A model generated the notes under the pieces. That model searched no databases. It had not been told where the DNA came from and saw only the letters and a program-made list of their open reading frames with translations. A DNA stretch of 64,000 nucleotides. It comes from Monodelphis domestica (lineage: Eukaryota > Chordata > Mammalia > Didelphimorphia > Didelphidae). Below are positions 46,180 through 58,105 of this stretch, piece after piece (position 1 is the first letter of the stretch; every line of letters begins with the position of its first letter). Location: positions 442,511,895 through 442,575,894 of the forward strand of contig NC_077227.1 in the NCBI RefSeq assembly GCF_027887165.1, read 5' to 3'. A program made the position numbers and the translations under genes.

Positions 46180-47680
46180 CCCTTGCTCCCAAACATTTTA
46201 ATCATCACAAAGGGTGAGAGATGTAACAGAAAGAAGGTAACCTAGGATTTAAAATTTGCTGAGGATAACTTGTACATATTCCACAAAATGACAAATAGCT
46301 AGCTAAGACCTGGCAAACTTCAAAAGAAGCCACGGTGAACATAAATGGGGGAAAGTGACTAGGTAGATTTTGCTATCTGGCATACATGAACTCTCAATGA
46401 ATTGAGGGAGAAGGGAGGGATTCAAATGAAAAATCTGCATGTGGACAATGGAAAGATGATTTCATTCCAGAGAAACATAGCTACCTCAGAAAATATGCAT
46501 GAGAGAAAAGCACAGCCCCCCCAAAATATGTACCTAACTGGAGTTTGTATGGAAAATGTTTGATTTGTAGGGTGAAATCTGAATGATCACTACCAAATTT
46601 GGAAAAAAAATTTGATTTTATGCTTGAGACACCTCCCTCCTCTCAGACTCAATGAACTAAAATCTGCAGTCAGTATGAATTTTATTACATTCTTATTAAA
46701 TGCTTCTTTGCCTTTTAACATTCTGTGCTGTCAATCTGTTATGCATTTTATTGCTCTCGTTTGAGTCATGTGATTATTTAATAACAGTTTTCAAAATATA
46801 TGAAGGGTGACAGAGGTTGTCAGTTACTTGTATTTTTCTAAAAATGTTAACAAATAGTTATCTCAGAGGGCTTTAAATGAGTAACTCCTCCCTTACAATA
46901 CAAGAGAACAAAGTACGTAACTTCAGTGCTCTAGAGACTAAGCTTAGTCCAAAATGGTCACTGTTTGTCACTGAGCAACCATTAAAATAGGCTACAAAAT
47001 TTTCTACATACTCCTAAATATGGTGTTCCAGCTTGATGGTTTTAAACATTAATTTTTAGGGAATTTGACTTCCCATTACTGATTACTGGCAATTTTGTAA
47101 AAGGGACAAACAAAACAGAACCTAAAACCTAGGAGAATAGAGGCCTAAGGTTCCTAAGCCAAAGTTGGTTTCATTTTTTCTTTTTTTTTTTCTTTTTTTT
47201 TGTGAAACTTCACAGGGTACTTACTGCCTATTTGGAAAAGCAATAAAGTTTCAATAATATCAGCTCTCCTAATAACATTTGGCTATTTAGTCTTTACTGG
47301 GAAATGGAGTGAGACCATAGGGAATTTGTTAAGAATGAGAAGATCTGTCTACCAGTTAAAGGATAATTAGGTCGCACCACTTCTGTAAAAGTACATGTTG
47401 ATGTCTCTTCATGGGAAAAACTGGCAATAGGTTAAGGAAACCTGCATTTGGATTCCTGCTTCTTCAACATGTTCTAGATGGAAGATTTAGAAATTATTTG
47501 GCATCTAAGAAGACTGACCTGGGATTTTTGTAATGTCAGAATTATACTTTACGAATAGGTCTATCCTTGAGTTTTTGTTTGTTTTGGAGTGTATATGGGT
47601 GAGGAAATCTGAAGCTGATTTCAATAGTTTAGGGAACTACTGGTACAGAAATTCTTTTACTAATGCAGGCCAGTAATTTC
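46180..47680. other. ITFG1: Intron sequence, no recognised element
   Basis: Unique AT-rich sequence with a T-run near 47175-47202. No exon or repeat signature seen. Confidence 0.45.
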
Positions 47681-47689
47681 TGGATAATT

Positions 47690-47825
47690 TATAGTTTTAA
47701 AGGGTTTCTGGGTGCTCTGAGAGGTTAAGTAACTGAGTCATAGTCACAGAGGTAGTATGGATCAGAGAGGGGACTCCCTCCATTGTTCCATGTACCTCTC
47801 TATCCCGTTCAGATAGGCAAGGATG
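47690..47825 (-). repeat. MIR-class SINE (reverse), degraded
   Basis: gctctgagaggttaagtaac, tgagtcatagtcacagaggt, agtatggatcagagagggga: antisense MIR core. Confidence 0.6.
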
Positions 47826-48314
47826 TCAGGTAGTATTTTTTACTTGATCTCAATGCTTCTAGGGAGGAAAAATGTGGCTGTGTCTACATATAATAACTTG
47901 GCAGTCTGGAGACTTCTCTCCACTGGTCTACAGAGTTATGGAGGTCCCTCATCTGTGACAAATAATACATTTTTTGACTTTTATCTTCCAGCGGTGTGAT
48001 ACAATAGGCATGACAAAACTGACATTAAACAAATACATTTAAATACAATTACATTGATTGAGGGATGCTGTTACATTCTTTAGTTATCACTAACACTAGG
48101 AAAAGAGCATCCAATCTTCTTTCAATGTTGTATACTCATGGATATGTACAAAGAAGTGTGTTGCTATGGAGACTCATTAAAAGCCCTACTAATTTTAGAA
48201 TGATAAAAATGTTTCTCCTCTTTCAGGAGTGAAAATTCTACTCATTCCTTTTCTGACTCTGTCAAGTTCTGATACTACATAAATTACTGAGTGAAAATAT
48301 TATATATTATATTG

Positions 48315-48450
48315 GAAAAAGCATTGGATTTGAAATCTGGAAGCCTGTCATATATTAGTAGATCTGTAACTAACTAGTTACATGAATTTTTGCAGATCAC
48401 TTCACCATCTTATCAGATGAAGGCTGAATTAGACTATGTTGAAAGTTCTA
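48315..48450 (+). repeat. MIR/THER1 SINE, cut by the next SINE
   Basis: aaaaagcattggatttgaaa, tctgtaactaactagttaca, cttcaccatcttatcagatg, gctgaattagactatgttga. The 3' end meets the RTE-tailed SINE at 48455. Confidence 0.7.
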
Positions 48451-48469
48451 CTGATTCAACTGAGACAGG

Positions 48470-48722
48470 ACAGATCACTGCTTTTGTTTGTTGTGTCCAA
48501 TTCATCATGACTCATTTGGGGTTTTCTTGGCAAAAATGTCTGAGTAGTTGGCCATTTCATTCTCCAACTCATTTTAGAGATGAGGAAACTAAGGCAAACA
48601 GGATTTAAGTGAGTTGCCTAGAGTCAGACAACTAGTAAATGTGTAAGGCCAAATTTGAACTCAGGAAGTTGAATTTTCCTGACATCAGACCTGGTGATCT
48701 ATCAACTGGGCCTCCTAGCTGC
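48470..48722 (-). repeat. RTE-tailed marsupial SINE (reverse)
   Basis: Plus strand: ttgtgtccaattcatcatga, ggggttttcttggcaaaaat, ttttagagatgaggaaacta, aatttgaactcaggaagttg, tgggcctcctagctgcctga. Possible diverged duplication gacaggacagatcact / gacagagtagatcatt. Confidence 0.82.
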
Positions 48723-49147
48723 CTGACAGAGTAGATCATTCTATTTCCTTTTTTGGTGTTTAAAAATTTTTTTTAAATTTTATTTCCCTTCAACTTCATG
48801 TAAAAACTTTTCAACATTTTTCAAAGAATATCAAGTCTCAAAATCTTTCCCTCTATCTCTCTCTAAGATATGCCTTGGAGACAGAAAGGAGAAGAGGTAG
48901 AGAAGAGGAGAAGAGAAGAGGCTTGGGGACAGAAAGAAAGAAGGACAAAGTGCAGGTCTCTCTGATTTCTCCTGCTGTGTTACAGTGACTGAATTTCCAG
49001 ACCTGTTAACCCATTTTCTCAATCTGAACTATATTTCACCATCCTCCAACATAGGAATTATTCTAGTGTTTAGGGAAACTTCAAAACCCTCTTTCCTTCC
49101 ATTTTCTTATCTTTCCCTTCTTTCCAATAAACCTCTAATTTAATCTT

Positions 49148-49817
49148 TTTTTTTTTTAAAACCCTTACCTTCCATCTTAGAATCAATACTATGCATTGAT
49201 TCTTTTTTTTAAAACATTATTTTATTTGGTCGTTTTCATACATTATTCACTGGAAACAAAGATCATTTTCTTTTCCTCCCCTCCCCTTCCCCCCCCCCCC
49301 CCCCGCCTTTCCCTCTCCCATAGCCGATGCATGATTCCACTGGTTATCACATGTGTTCTCGACTCGAACCCATTTCCCTGTTGTTGGAATTTGCATTATA
49401 GTGTTCATTTAGAGTCTCTCCTCAGTCTTATCTCCTCCAACCCTGTAGTCAAGCAGTTGCTTTTCATTGGTGTTTTTACTCCCACAGTTTATCCTCTGCT
49501 TGTGGGTAGTATTTTTTTTTTAGATCCCTGCAGATTGTTCAGGGAAATTGCATTGATACTAATGGAGAAGTTCATCACCTTCGATTGTACCACAATGTAT
49601 CAGTCTCTGTGTATAATGTTTTCCTGGTTCTGCTCCTTTCGCTCTGCATCACTCTATGCATTGATTCTAAGGCAGAAGAGTGGTAAGGGGTAGGCAATGG
49701 GGGTCAAGTGACTTGCCCAGGGTCACACAGCTGGGAAGTGTCTGAGGCCAGATTTAAATCTAGGACCTCCTGTCTCTAGGCCTGGCTCTCAATCCACTGA
49801 GCTACCCAGCTGCCTCC
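49148..49817 (-). repeat. WSINE1/SINE1-type SINE interrupted by an L1
   Basis: Reverse SINE in two parts, 49148-49203 (ttaaaacccttaccttccat, cttagaatcaatact) and 49654-49817 (ggcagaagagtggtaagggg to gagctacccagctgcctcc). The complete SINE is flanked by ctaatttaatctt at 49135-49147 and 49818-49830, a perfect 13-bp duplication. Confidence 0.93.
49204..49653 (-). mobile_element. Young 5'-truncated L1 3' end inside a SINE
   Basis: Minus-strand L1 3' UTR ending in accaaataaaataatgtttt and a short A-run next to the target. It is flanked by ctatgcattgattct at 49189-49203 and 49654-49668, a perfect 15-bp duplication of SINE sequence. A 16-base C-run (G-run on the sense strand, about 49289-49304) lies in its 3' UTR. 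The plus-strand 165-residue frame here is only the antisense of this element. Confidence 0.93.
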
Positions 49818-50599
49818 CTAATTTAATCTTAAAGAAGAGAAATAGTATTTTATTTGAGACATCATAAAACTCACCCTGAGTTGATTTAGAGAGATCAACA
49901 GAGAAATCAACTGGAAGGTTTGGGAAGAAGGGAAGAGGGACAAGGAGGGAAGAAAACCAGGTAGGGTAAAGGGAGGAAGGGAGGAGATTGGCAGATATGA
50001 TCTTTATTTATCACTGATCACTCAAACAATCCTTTATGACAGATGGTAATCAATCTCATATAGATTTTACATGTGCAATCATTTAAAACTTTTTTCCATA
50101 TTAATCCATATGTAGGAAAAAATTAAGAGTGAAGAAAATTTGTTTTGGTTTGGATTCAGACTCAGTCCTTTTTGTCTGGAAGCAGATGGCATTTTTAAAA
50201 ATCATGAGTTCATTTCAAATCCTGTCCCTTTCTGTTTATTTCCTTTCCACACCCATCACCATCCCATTAGTTGAGGCTCTTTCCAGTTCACCAATAGATT
50301 ATTTTAATAACTTGGGACTTGGTCTTCTAGAATCTAAACTTTGCTCCTTTTTATCCATCTATGAAACAACTATTGTTATTTGTCCTGAATCAGTTCTATT
50401 ATTTTGTCATTTCTCTTCAAAGAACAAAACAAATGTCACTCTTTAAGGATAATAGAAATCCAAATTTCTCAGCCTTGTCCATCCTTGGGCCCATAATCTA
50501 CTTTTCTAGCCTTATTTCTTGTGACCTTCTTATAAGCAATATGCTTTACTAAAATGATGTTACTCAAATATGCACTATGCCATCTTTACCTCTAGTTCT

Positions 50600-50900
50600 T
50601 AAGTTTATACTATTTCTTTCATCTTGAATGTCCTCTTTACCTGTTGGAAACTCTATCCTTCCTTTAGGCATATAGGCCAGAAATCTCTTTTTCCTTCTCA
50701 TAGTACCTCTTCTTTGACCCCCCAGAGGGGAGACAGCTCTTCCTCCTCTGTTTTCTTACAGAACTTAGCATATGCCTTGTGTTACAGGTTTACTGAGTAT
50801 CTTCTCCTTTCTATTAGACTGCAAGTTCTCTAGATGAGGTTTTGTGTCTTGTACAGTTTTGTCTCTTTCAGATACCTTGCATTGAACTGATAGTTGAGAA
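50600..50900 (+). mobile_element. Possible L2 3' end, strongly decayed
   Basis: Weak order match: cttgaatgtcctctttacct, gcatataggccagaaatctc, attagactgcaagttctcta, gatgaggttttgtgtcttgt. Confidence 0.4.
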
Positions 50901-52870
50901 TTAAAATGGATTTACATCTCAGCACGGTCTTTCTTATTTCCTGTTAATACCATATAATTCTATTTTCCATGAGTTTAAATTACCAGATCCTAATAGATAC
51001 TGAGTATTGCTATTGCCTCTTCAGATTACATTGGCACTGACCTAGCTTTGGTTTATTTTTTCAAACATGTCATATTTAAGCCAGAGCCATCTATAACTAC
51101 ATATAGTTAGCATAGAGATCTTTAACCCACCTATTTTGGGGAGCTCTGCTCAGGCATCATAACAGATTAGACTCTCAATTTATGATTTTCTAAGTAGCAT
51201 ATCAGTCCTGATCCCTCATCATCCATCAGTGGTACCCTCTACACTCTTGCCTCAGTCATGCTGATTTGTTATCAGTCCCTAATCCAGTTTAACTCCTTGC
51301 TGGGCTTCAACCATTGCCTGGAAAGGTGCCTTGGTGACACTTATAGATCAATTTAACTAAGTTGGGAGGTTCAAGACCAGAGGACTGGCTGCCAGATGAG
51401 AGGATGAAGTACTTGGATCTTTGCAGGAGGCTAGGGTTTTTTGGTCCCATTGGAATTTCCAGGTTTTGAAAATATAATGACCAAGTACCATAGTCTAAAT
51501 TTTAGGTGGGTTATTATGGTCGTGGTCCCAAAAGATGATTCCAATTAAATAAGTATAGCTAGCCTGACTAGAATATATATTTATGCATAGAGTATAGCAT
51601 GAGTTTATTTGAAATATTTGATCTGTTACTATAAGTTTGTGCTGACTACATTATTATTCAGCAGTAGTTGTGTGAGTGAGAGCTATGCTGGCTGAAGTGA
51701 CTTGTCCCCAGTGAGTGCAATTAAATTCAGACGATGGTGATGTTACAGCATATTTGATTTATATCAGGCCATAAGACAAAAATAATGATGACCTGACAGG
51801 TGATTTTTTCCAATTTATTTTTCCTGCTCACCAGGAAAAAACCTTTTAAATTGCTGAAGAAAGAAGGATTACCTACAATTTCAGTTCTCTTAAGACTATA
51901 CCTCTCTATTTCCATATTCTTTGACTTTTGGAATTTTCTAAGTAGAGTTTTAATCATTAGAGCTGTTTCTATTACTTACTTAACTGAAATAATCATTACT
52001 GCATCTACTATGCCCAGGGTCTCGGTAAGTTCTGACTCTTCAATAGAGTCATTCTTATATCAGGCTAGGGATAGCTTGTCTCATTTGCTTCTCTATAATC
52101 TGGACTGCCTTATTCCTCATGATGGCTCCTGCCATCAAATGACTTTGGGGAATTTATAACTATGCTTAAAAAAAAAAAGAATAGCTCTAACATATACTTC
52201 TAAATAACATTAACAGTTTCCACTCCACTTTTGGGAGGACCAGAAAAGGTAACAGATTAAATTTTGGCGGTACTTATTACTTTCTTCTTAAGGTGATTTT
52301 GAATGAATATGCATTCCCTAACCACAATGCCATAGAACAAACATTTGGTTTGGTTTAAGCGCCTTGAACTGAATGTTTGAACTAGGTAAGTCAGGCAGGC
52401 AATCTACCAGTCCTTCTTACTATTGAATGAAATGACAGTGCCATCCCACAGTTGTCCTATTAGCAGCTGTAGTAGAGATTAACAAAAGGAAAAGTCCTTT
52501 TAGATCTCCAGGAGGACATACACACATGTATGTATATGTATGCATATATATGTATATTTGAAATTTGAAAGATTTTTAGACTTTCTATAAAAGGGGAATA
52601 GTAGACTGTCATAATTTTCATTTCAGAGGCACTGTACCTAATTTACCTTATTGGTACTGCACTAAAAGCTCTCAATCTCAAATGTTAAATGATTTCAACT
52701 TTATGAGTCACCACAACCATGGAAAAAGAATGCGATAAGAATATTTATGCTCAAGGATAGTGACAAGTTCTTTTATTACAGAAGAAGAGTTTTCCAGAAA
52801 GTTTCAATCATTCATTTAGATGGAAATAAAGAAGAAACGTCAGAAATTATTGACTTTTGTTTGTCCTTAC
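50900..52870. other. ITFG1: Intron sequence, no recognised element
   Basis: Unique AT-rich sequence up to the ITFG1 exon. A TATG-rich microsatellite lies at about 52522-52556. Confidence 0.45.
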
Positions 52871-52949
52871 CTGAACCATTTTTCAGATAGCCATTTGCAT
52901 CTACAGCTGTATACATGATATAAGGTCCAGGCTGATTCACTCCAAAGGG
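52871..52949 (-). CDS. ITFG1: ITFG1 exon, most 5' one in the window
   Basis: A 79-nt minus-strand exon starting in phase 0 and ending with one base of a split alanine codon (G|CT). It encodes PFGVNQPGPYIMYTAVDANG and then YLKNGS, matching ITFG1 about 150 residues before its C-terminus. The NGS is a possible N-glycosylation sequon in the extracellular part. Acceptor TTTTCTTCCAG and donor GTAAGGA are canonical. It is isolated by 43.9 kb of intron downstream and at least 11 kb upstream. From memory human reads YTTVDANG, so YTAVDANG would be a conservative change. Confidence 0.95.
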
Positions 52950-54134
52950 CTGGAAGAAAAAAGGAATATCCTGAGTCTCAGATAGTAAGGAATTATGTGA
53001 ACTTCATTCAACTCGACAATTATAATTAAAATAATTTTGATGGAAATAAAGTAGCCAAGAAGAGCTTTAAGTCACTTAAAGCTACCAGAAATTGATAAAA
53101 CTTTAAAGTAAAAATTCCTTATTAGGAGGAAAATTAATGCTTTAAGTTACTTATGGTTCAAACTTTGAAGTTCAGTTAGTCATTACTAAAAGCTAATTAT
53201 GTGACTAGTGGAGATAATTCTAGACTATACAGAAAAGTGGGTATATATTTTTGAAGCTAGACTTGCCATCACAACTGTGGGTCCAACAGAATAAAACCTA
53301 CAACAGTGTGATTTATGATATTTATTTCCTGTTAAATGCAGCATTAATTCTCTTTTTGTGAGGTTTGCAGGGACTGTTTCAGCAGAGATGATTTTTTTCC
53401 TATTAAAATATCAAAATAAACAAAATCCATTCATGCTAATTAAAAAGGAAAAGGTTTGTTATTAGTTCCAGCACATTTGAAATCCTGGACTCAGTTATTC
53501 TCATCCTGTAGCCTGGGCAAATCTGATAAGGCCAGATGGGATATGGAAAAGCAGTGAGATGAGTCTCCAACTGGTACATTACTTCCCATTCCTCACATAC
53601 TCCTGACGAATTAGATGACAAAATTTTTTTTACCTTCAGAAAAGATCTAATTAAATGGGACATCTAGGATTTGAATCTCATGGGAAGAATTGTGGGAAAA
53701 ATCTAAGCAGCATTTTAGAACGTAGAAAGTGTTTTGCTTTGCAGAGTCTGAAATCTCTCTTCTCTGTCCCGATTATGGCAAGACGATGACCAAGACTGAC
53801 CACTTACAGCTCCCTTATAATTTATTATTAATGAATCTGATGTTTTGACAAAATAGTATCAACTCTTAGAGTGATATTCACAAAAGAATGTGGCCAGATA
53901 AATATTATAATACCTTATCTAATATTGCAAGGACTTTGGGAATCAATATTTTCTTCAAAGATTGTGGTAGAGAGGTGGGGAAAAAAGGCTAAAAAGAAAA
54001 ATTATACTACTCATAATAATAAAATTAAAGGACATGATGGCACTGAGTTGGATACTGTACTTAAAGGATTAAGAAGCCTGGGATAGATTGCATTTGGGAA
54101 ATTTTGCTATGCTTTAATGATCCAAAAATGTTCT
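52950..54134. other. ITFG1: ITFG1 intron upstream part, unassigned
   Basis: I looked for the preceding ITFG1 exon (expected to end ...CPRKIT, phase 0) and did not find it here or further on. No repeat recognised. Confidence 0.5.
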
Positions 54135-54148
54135 TTACCAAAAAAGTT

Positions 54149-54192
54149 CCTTTTCAAATAGCAACAGTTTCCTTTTCAAATAGCAACAGTTT
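54149..54192 (+). repeat. Perfect 22-bp tandem duplication
   Basis: A 22-base unit beginning ccttttcaaatagc and ending aacagttt occurs at 54149-54170 and again at 54171-54192 with no difference. Recent slippage or template-switch product. Confidence 0.95.
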
Positions 54193-54353
54193 CCTAGTGA
54201 TGTTATGGTTGTTAAAACACAAAACACCATGACCTCCAAAGAATTAAAATGGCGGGTAACCTGAAGGGCAATGAGAAGATTCAGAGTAAATGTAAACAGA
54301 CAAATCACATGACTAATAACTTCAGTGAAAGACACTGGATAAAACACATCATC

Positions 54354-54431
54354 AAGGGGGGGGGGAGGGGAGGAGGAGGAGGAGGAGGAGAAGAACGACA
54401 ACGATGACAACAACAACAACAACAACAACAG
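54354..54431 (+). repeat. Compound microsatellite: G-run, (GGA)n, (CAA)n
   Basis: A G-run (about 54356-54365), then gga units, gaacgacaacgatg and about seven caa units. The 146-residue minus-strand frame over this block is a by-product of the triplet repeats. Confidence 0.95.
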
Positions 54432-55284
54432 GTGGGCTAGGCATGAAATGAGACAAATGAATAGGCAGCCTGAATGGCATACTGCAGTCCACACTACATC
54501 AAAGGACTTAGAGGCAGGTCTCCAAGATTTGGGATAGATCTTCTGTGGAGGATTTACAACAAGGTATTCACACATTGCACAGGCTTCAACTGGTTGTTCT
54601 CTTTTTCAGCAGAGGAAATAACTAGGAATGCAATGAATTAAATAATGAAGTAATAACAAAACTCAAATTTACCTATCATCTGGGTTTTTAAATTTTTCTA
54701 TGAAAAAAGAAAGGGGGAAGTATAGGACCCAATTATTTTGAAGGATCTATGGCTTCAAGGGTTGACTTGAACCTAGATAAATACTACAAAAAGTTTTTTA
54801 AATGACTTTTTATATAGTGAGCAGAAAAACACTTAAATTGGCATATTTGCAGAAAGGATTATAAAAATAAATTTACTTTTCTCAAACATAAACTTCGTAG
54901 TTATTAGTTCAGTTGTCAAGAATTTTAGGAAATCGGTAATACATAAAGTAGGCAACTCAGGGTATGTAATATATGTAGACATCTATCTACATATATCTAA
55001 ATTTATATATGGAGACAGGGCTAGATCTCAGAAATCAAATTGTCAAATGTTTAAGTAAACTTTTAAAACAAGCACAGACAATACACTAATTCTAAAGAAG
55101 TATAGTGGGGGGTGGGGGAATAACTCTAGCTATATTATAATTGCACTTATAAGGTAGAGCCCAGACTAATGCTTCTGCTTTTCATGTTATATATATATAG
55201 AGGGCCAGGGACAGCAGAACTATGATTTCAGTAATTAAGGAAATTCTCTGCTGAGTAAACTCCCAACTAGTATGGGTCAGCACC

Positions 55285-55375
55285 CTGAATGAATGAATGA
55301 TAAAGCATTTATTAAATGCTTAATGTGTCAGGTGGGGCAACTAGGTGGTATAGTAGACAGATCACTGGCCACTCA
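55285..55375. repeat. Short L2 tail (reverse) and SINE head fragment
   Basis: tgaatgaatgaatgataaag and catttattaaatgcttaatg fit an antisense L2 3' end; ggggcaactaggtggtatag then resembles a SINE head cut off after about 40 bases. Confidence 0.5.
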
Positions 55376-55787
55376 ATTTCTGCATAGTAATATAATTGCT
55401 CTTCCATGATAATTTTGTTCCCTGTACTATGCTACAGGAAAAGTTGTGCTTTTTTACTCTTACCAATCACAAAGTTCTAGAAACTGGCACTCTGAAATAC
55501 TTTGCTATTAACATCTAATTTAACAACTGGTATATTGATAACAGGATACCTGGTATATCCTCTATTGGAAATAGGGCAGCTGAATTCAGGAGTGTTCATT
55601 TGGCAGTTTGGTTGTTAGGATTTGCTATCCCGGGTGGCTGCTTTTTGGTAGGTTTAGGGGTGGGTTAGTCATATTTTAGATTCTTGACCCCCCCCAGACT
55701 AAGGTAAACCATGGTTTCCTTTCTCTTCGAAGTCTCTTAAAAAGTAAAGAGAACTGGGATACTCCCTGGGGTAACATGAATTGACTT

Positions 55788-56018
55788 TTAATTAACTAAA
55801 TTTGGCCAATCTGAAATCTCTAGTTTCCCAAAGGGTGAGAAAACAAAGTTTTTATTGTAGTTCAGTCCAAATGCAAATGGTGTCACTTTGGCTGAATTAA
55901 AATTCATAGCAAGGTCATTTTGGAAAGCACTTCCAAAGTTTTTGCCATCTGTTTTGCAGCAGTTTACAATTGACAAAGGCAAGCCTTTATACCCTATTAT
56001 ATCATAAGGTTCACTCAT
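55788..56018 (-). other. Unassigned 76-residue open frame
   Basis: Starts MSEPYDIIGYKGLPL and contains NCCKTDGKNFGSAFQNDLAM and FGLNYNKNFVFSPFGKLEI. Composition is more protein-like than most frames here. No family recognised, no splice or promoter support; it abuts a reverse L2 tail at 56035. Confidence 0.18.
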
Positions 56019-56034
56019 ATTCCATCTACTGCAG

Positions 56035-56220
56035 TCAATTAAGAAGCATTTATCAAATGCTTACTAAATACCATTCACTGTGCTAAGGGCAGGAGATAAA
56101 AAACAGAAACAAAAAACCAGTCCTAGCTCTCAAAGAGCTTCTAATGGGAGAGACCATTAATCCGTATAAACAAGATATAGAATAGGTGGAAAGTGGTCTC
56201 AGAGGGAAAGAGATAATCTT
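56035..56220 (-). mobile_element. L2 3' end (reverse)
   Basis: aagcatttatcaaatgctta, cactgtgctaagggcaggag, agctctcaaagagcttctaa, tgggagagacc: antisense L2 3' terminus. Confidence 0.75.
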
Positions 56221-56289
56221 TTGTAAATAAAATATTCTCTAAAAACACCTTCTTCTCTTCTCTCATCTTGTACTTCTGAAGTTGATTTT

Positions 56290-56760
56290 TTGAGCCTAAA
56301 TAAAAAAGCTCTATACTAATCTCTATTAAGAGTTAATTATATTAGACTTGGTCAGACATTTAAGCCTACCAGGTCTTTTTGTGTGTCCTTCCTGCCATTC
56401 TACATTTTAGCTTTCCCTCCTAATTTTTTGTCTTTTATGAATTTTTAAGCTTTTACCTAAATCACTGATAAAAATGTTTAAAAGTACAGACCAAACTCAG
56501 ATTACTGAGGGTAACTGACTGGAGATCTTCTGTGGACTCAGCCATTTAATGAATTCAAAATCTACTCAATTGTACTATGACCTGATCCACACTTTTCATG
56601 TTTGTCAGTAAGAATAGAGTGAGAAATTTTGTCAAATGCTTCACTAAAATCTAATTAAATTATATATATATGGCATTTGTCCAATTTATTAACCTAGTAA
56701 GCTAACTGTAAAAGAAATTAATCTGGTATGATTTGTTCTTTAAAAAAAATGCTCTTTTTA
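56290..56760 (-). mobile_element. CR1/L3-clade LINE fragment (reverse)
   Basis: aaatcactgataaaaatgtt, aaaagtacagaccaaactca, tttgtcaaatgcttcactaa, aatctaattaaat, atctggtatgatttgttctt: blocks of an antisense CR1 ORF2 in the same order as in the copy at 2815-4050 but from further 5'. Confidence 0.65.
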
Positions 56761-57174
56761 ATCAAGGCACCCTTTAAAGTTGTTCACAAGCTCCTCCTTT
56801 ATCCCTAAAAAAGTAAACTCCAACCCTTCAAACTCCCCAGAAACCAACAACAAATCCATTTTGTTGCCCTTAGTTTTGCTTGTCATTTTGAACATATTAT
56901 TTATGATCTTATTTTTAAAGACAAATGGCATGCTTTTGTATTTATCTTCCATTATTTGCCCTTGCTTCCACTTTTTCTACATGTCTTAAAAAATTTATTG
57001 GTTGTTGAGTTCCCTGTGTATCCACATCATTCCCTTTATATAATTTTCCTATTTATTCCCCATCAGAATGAATTCTCCTTTTATCGTAACAATCCCATAC
57101 TTGAGAGATTTCCATCCCTCTAAAACTGACATCTTCAGTAGAATTTTAGTCCTATATATCCTGTATAATGTTTT

Positions 57175-57790
57175 TCTCAAACTTTTAAAATATATTCTCA
57201 TCTTCTGATTCAGAAATACCACTATAGGATGTACATATATCCCAAGGAAAATAATGACAGGGTAAAATTCTATAGTTATGATGATATTTACAGCAGTAAT
57301 TTTTGTGGCAGGGAAAAAAACAAAACACAAACTAGAAACAGAGTGCCAATCAATTTGGAATGTTGAACAAACTGGTATATAATGGAATACAAAATTACTG
57401 TACTCAGAAATGACAAAGAATTAAGTGATAAAAGAACACATATGAATTCATGTAGTGTAATATAAGGACTAAGGGATCAATATTCAAAACGAACATAATA
57501 ATATGAAAGAGAGCAAACTAGGCTATATCATAATTCAGATCAATGTAATATCTAATCTTGACTTTGGAAGACTGATAATGAAACATTCTTTCCTTACTGC
57601 TACCCCAGCTAGAGAAATGGTAGGCAGAAGAGGCATATCTTTTCAGATATGGTAATGAATAAGTTTGTTTTGCTTAATGGTATTCCTTTGTTACAAGGAA
57701 GGGTTCTTCTAGGAGGCAAGGTTACTGGGAAAGGACAGAGATGTTTATAAAAAAGAAACTAATAAAATGTTAAGGAAAAAAGCAAAAAAA
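57175..57790 (+). mobile_element. L1 3' end (older L1 subfamily)
   Basis: cagaaataccactataggat, gtacatatatcccaaggaaa, atttacagcagtaatttttg, caatcaatttggaatgttga, acaaactggtatataatgga, then a 3' UTR with gaagggttcttctaggaggc and agaaactaataaaatgttaa. More diverged than the L1 at 42.4 kb. Confidence 0.75.
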
Positions 57791-58019
57791 AATCTGCTCT
57801 CTCTAAATGGAAAGTGTATATTTAGATGATTCTCCTGATTTTTCTCTTTTTCTATATTACAAATTTTAAGACAGTTATTTCTTCCCCAGGTTTTAATAAT
57901 GTCCAGCCCAATAACCAGTTCCTCCTTATTAAAAACTGGAGTCATAATTTCCTTATTGGTCCCTCAATTTTTTAAAGAAAAGTTCATTATGGCAAAACGA
58001 GAATTTATTAGCTCTTCTG

Positions 58020-58105
58020 TTTTTGGCAAAGAGAAAACTTTTGTTTTTGTATTCCCAAAGCCCAGCATAATGCCTTATACAAAGGAGCTGCTTAATTAAT
58101 GGTTG
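58020..58105 (+). mobile_element. L2 3' end fragment
   Basis: tttgtattcccaaagcccag, cataatgccttatacaaagg and agctgcttaattaatggttg. Confidence 0.65.

Noticed and set aside
49196-49693. 165-residue plus-strand frame with a proline run
   Set aside because: It is the antisense of a reverse L1 3' end; the prolines come from the C-run.
54135-54575. 146-residue minus-strand frame rich in leucine and serine
   Set aside because: Produced by (CAA)n and (GGA)n microsatellite triplets.
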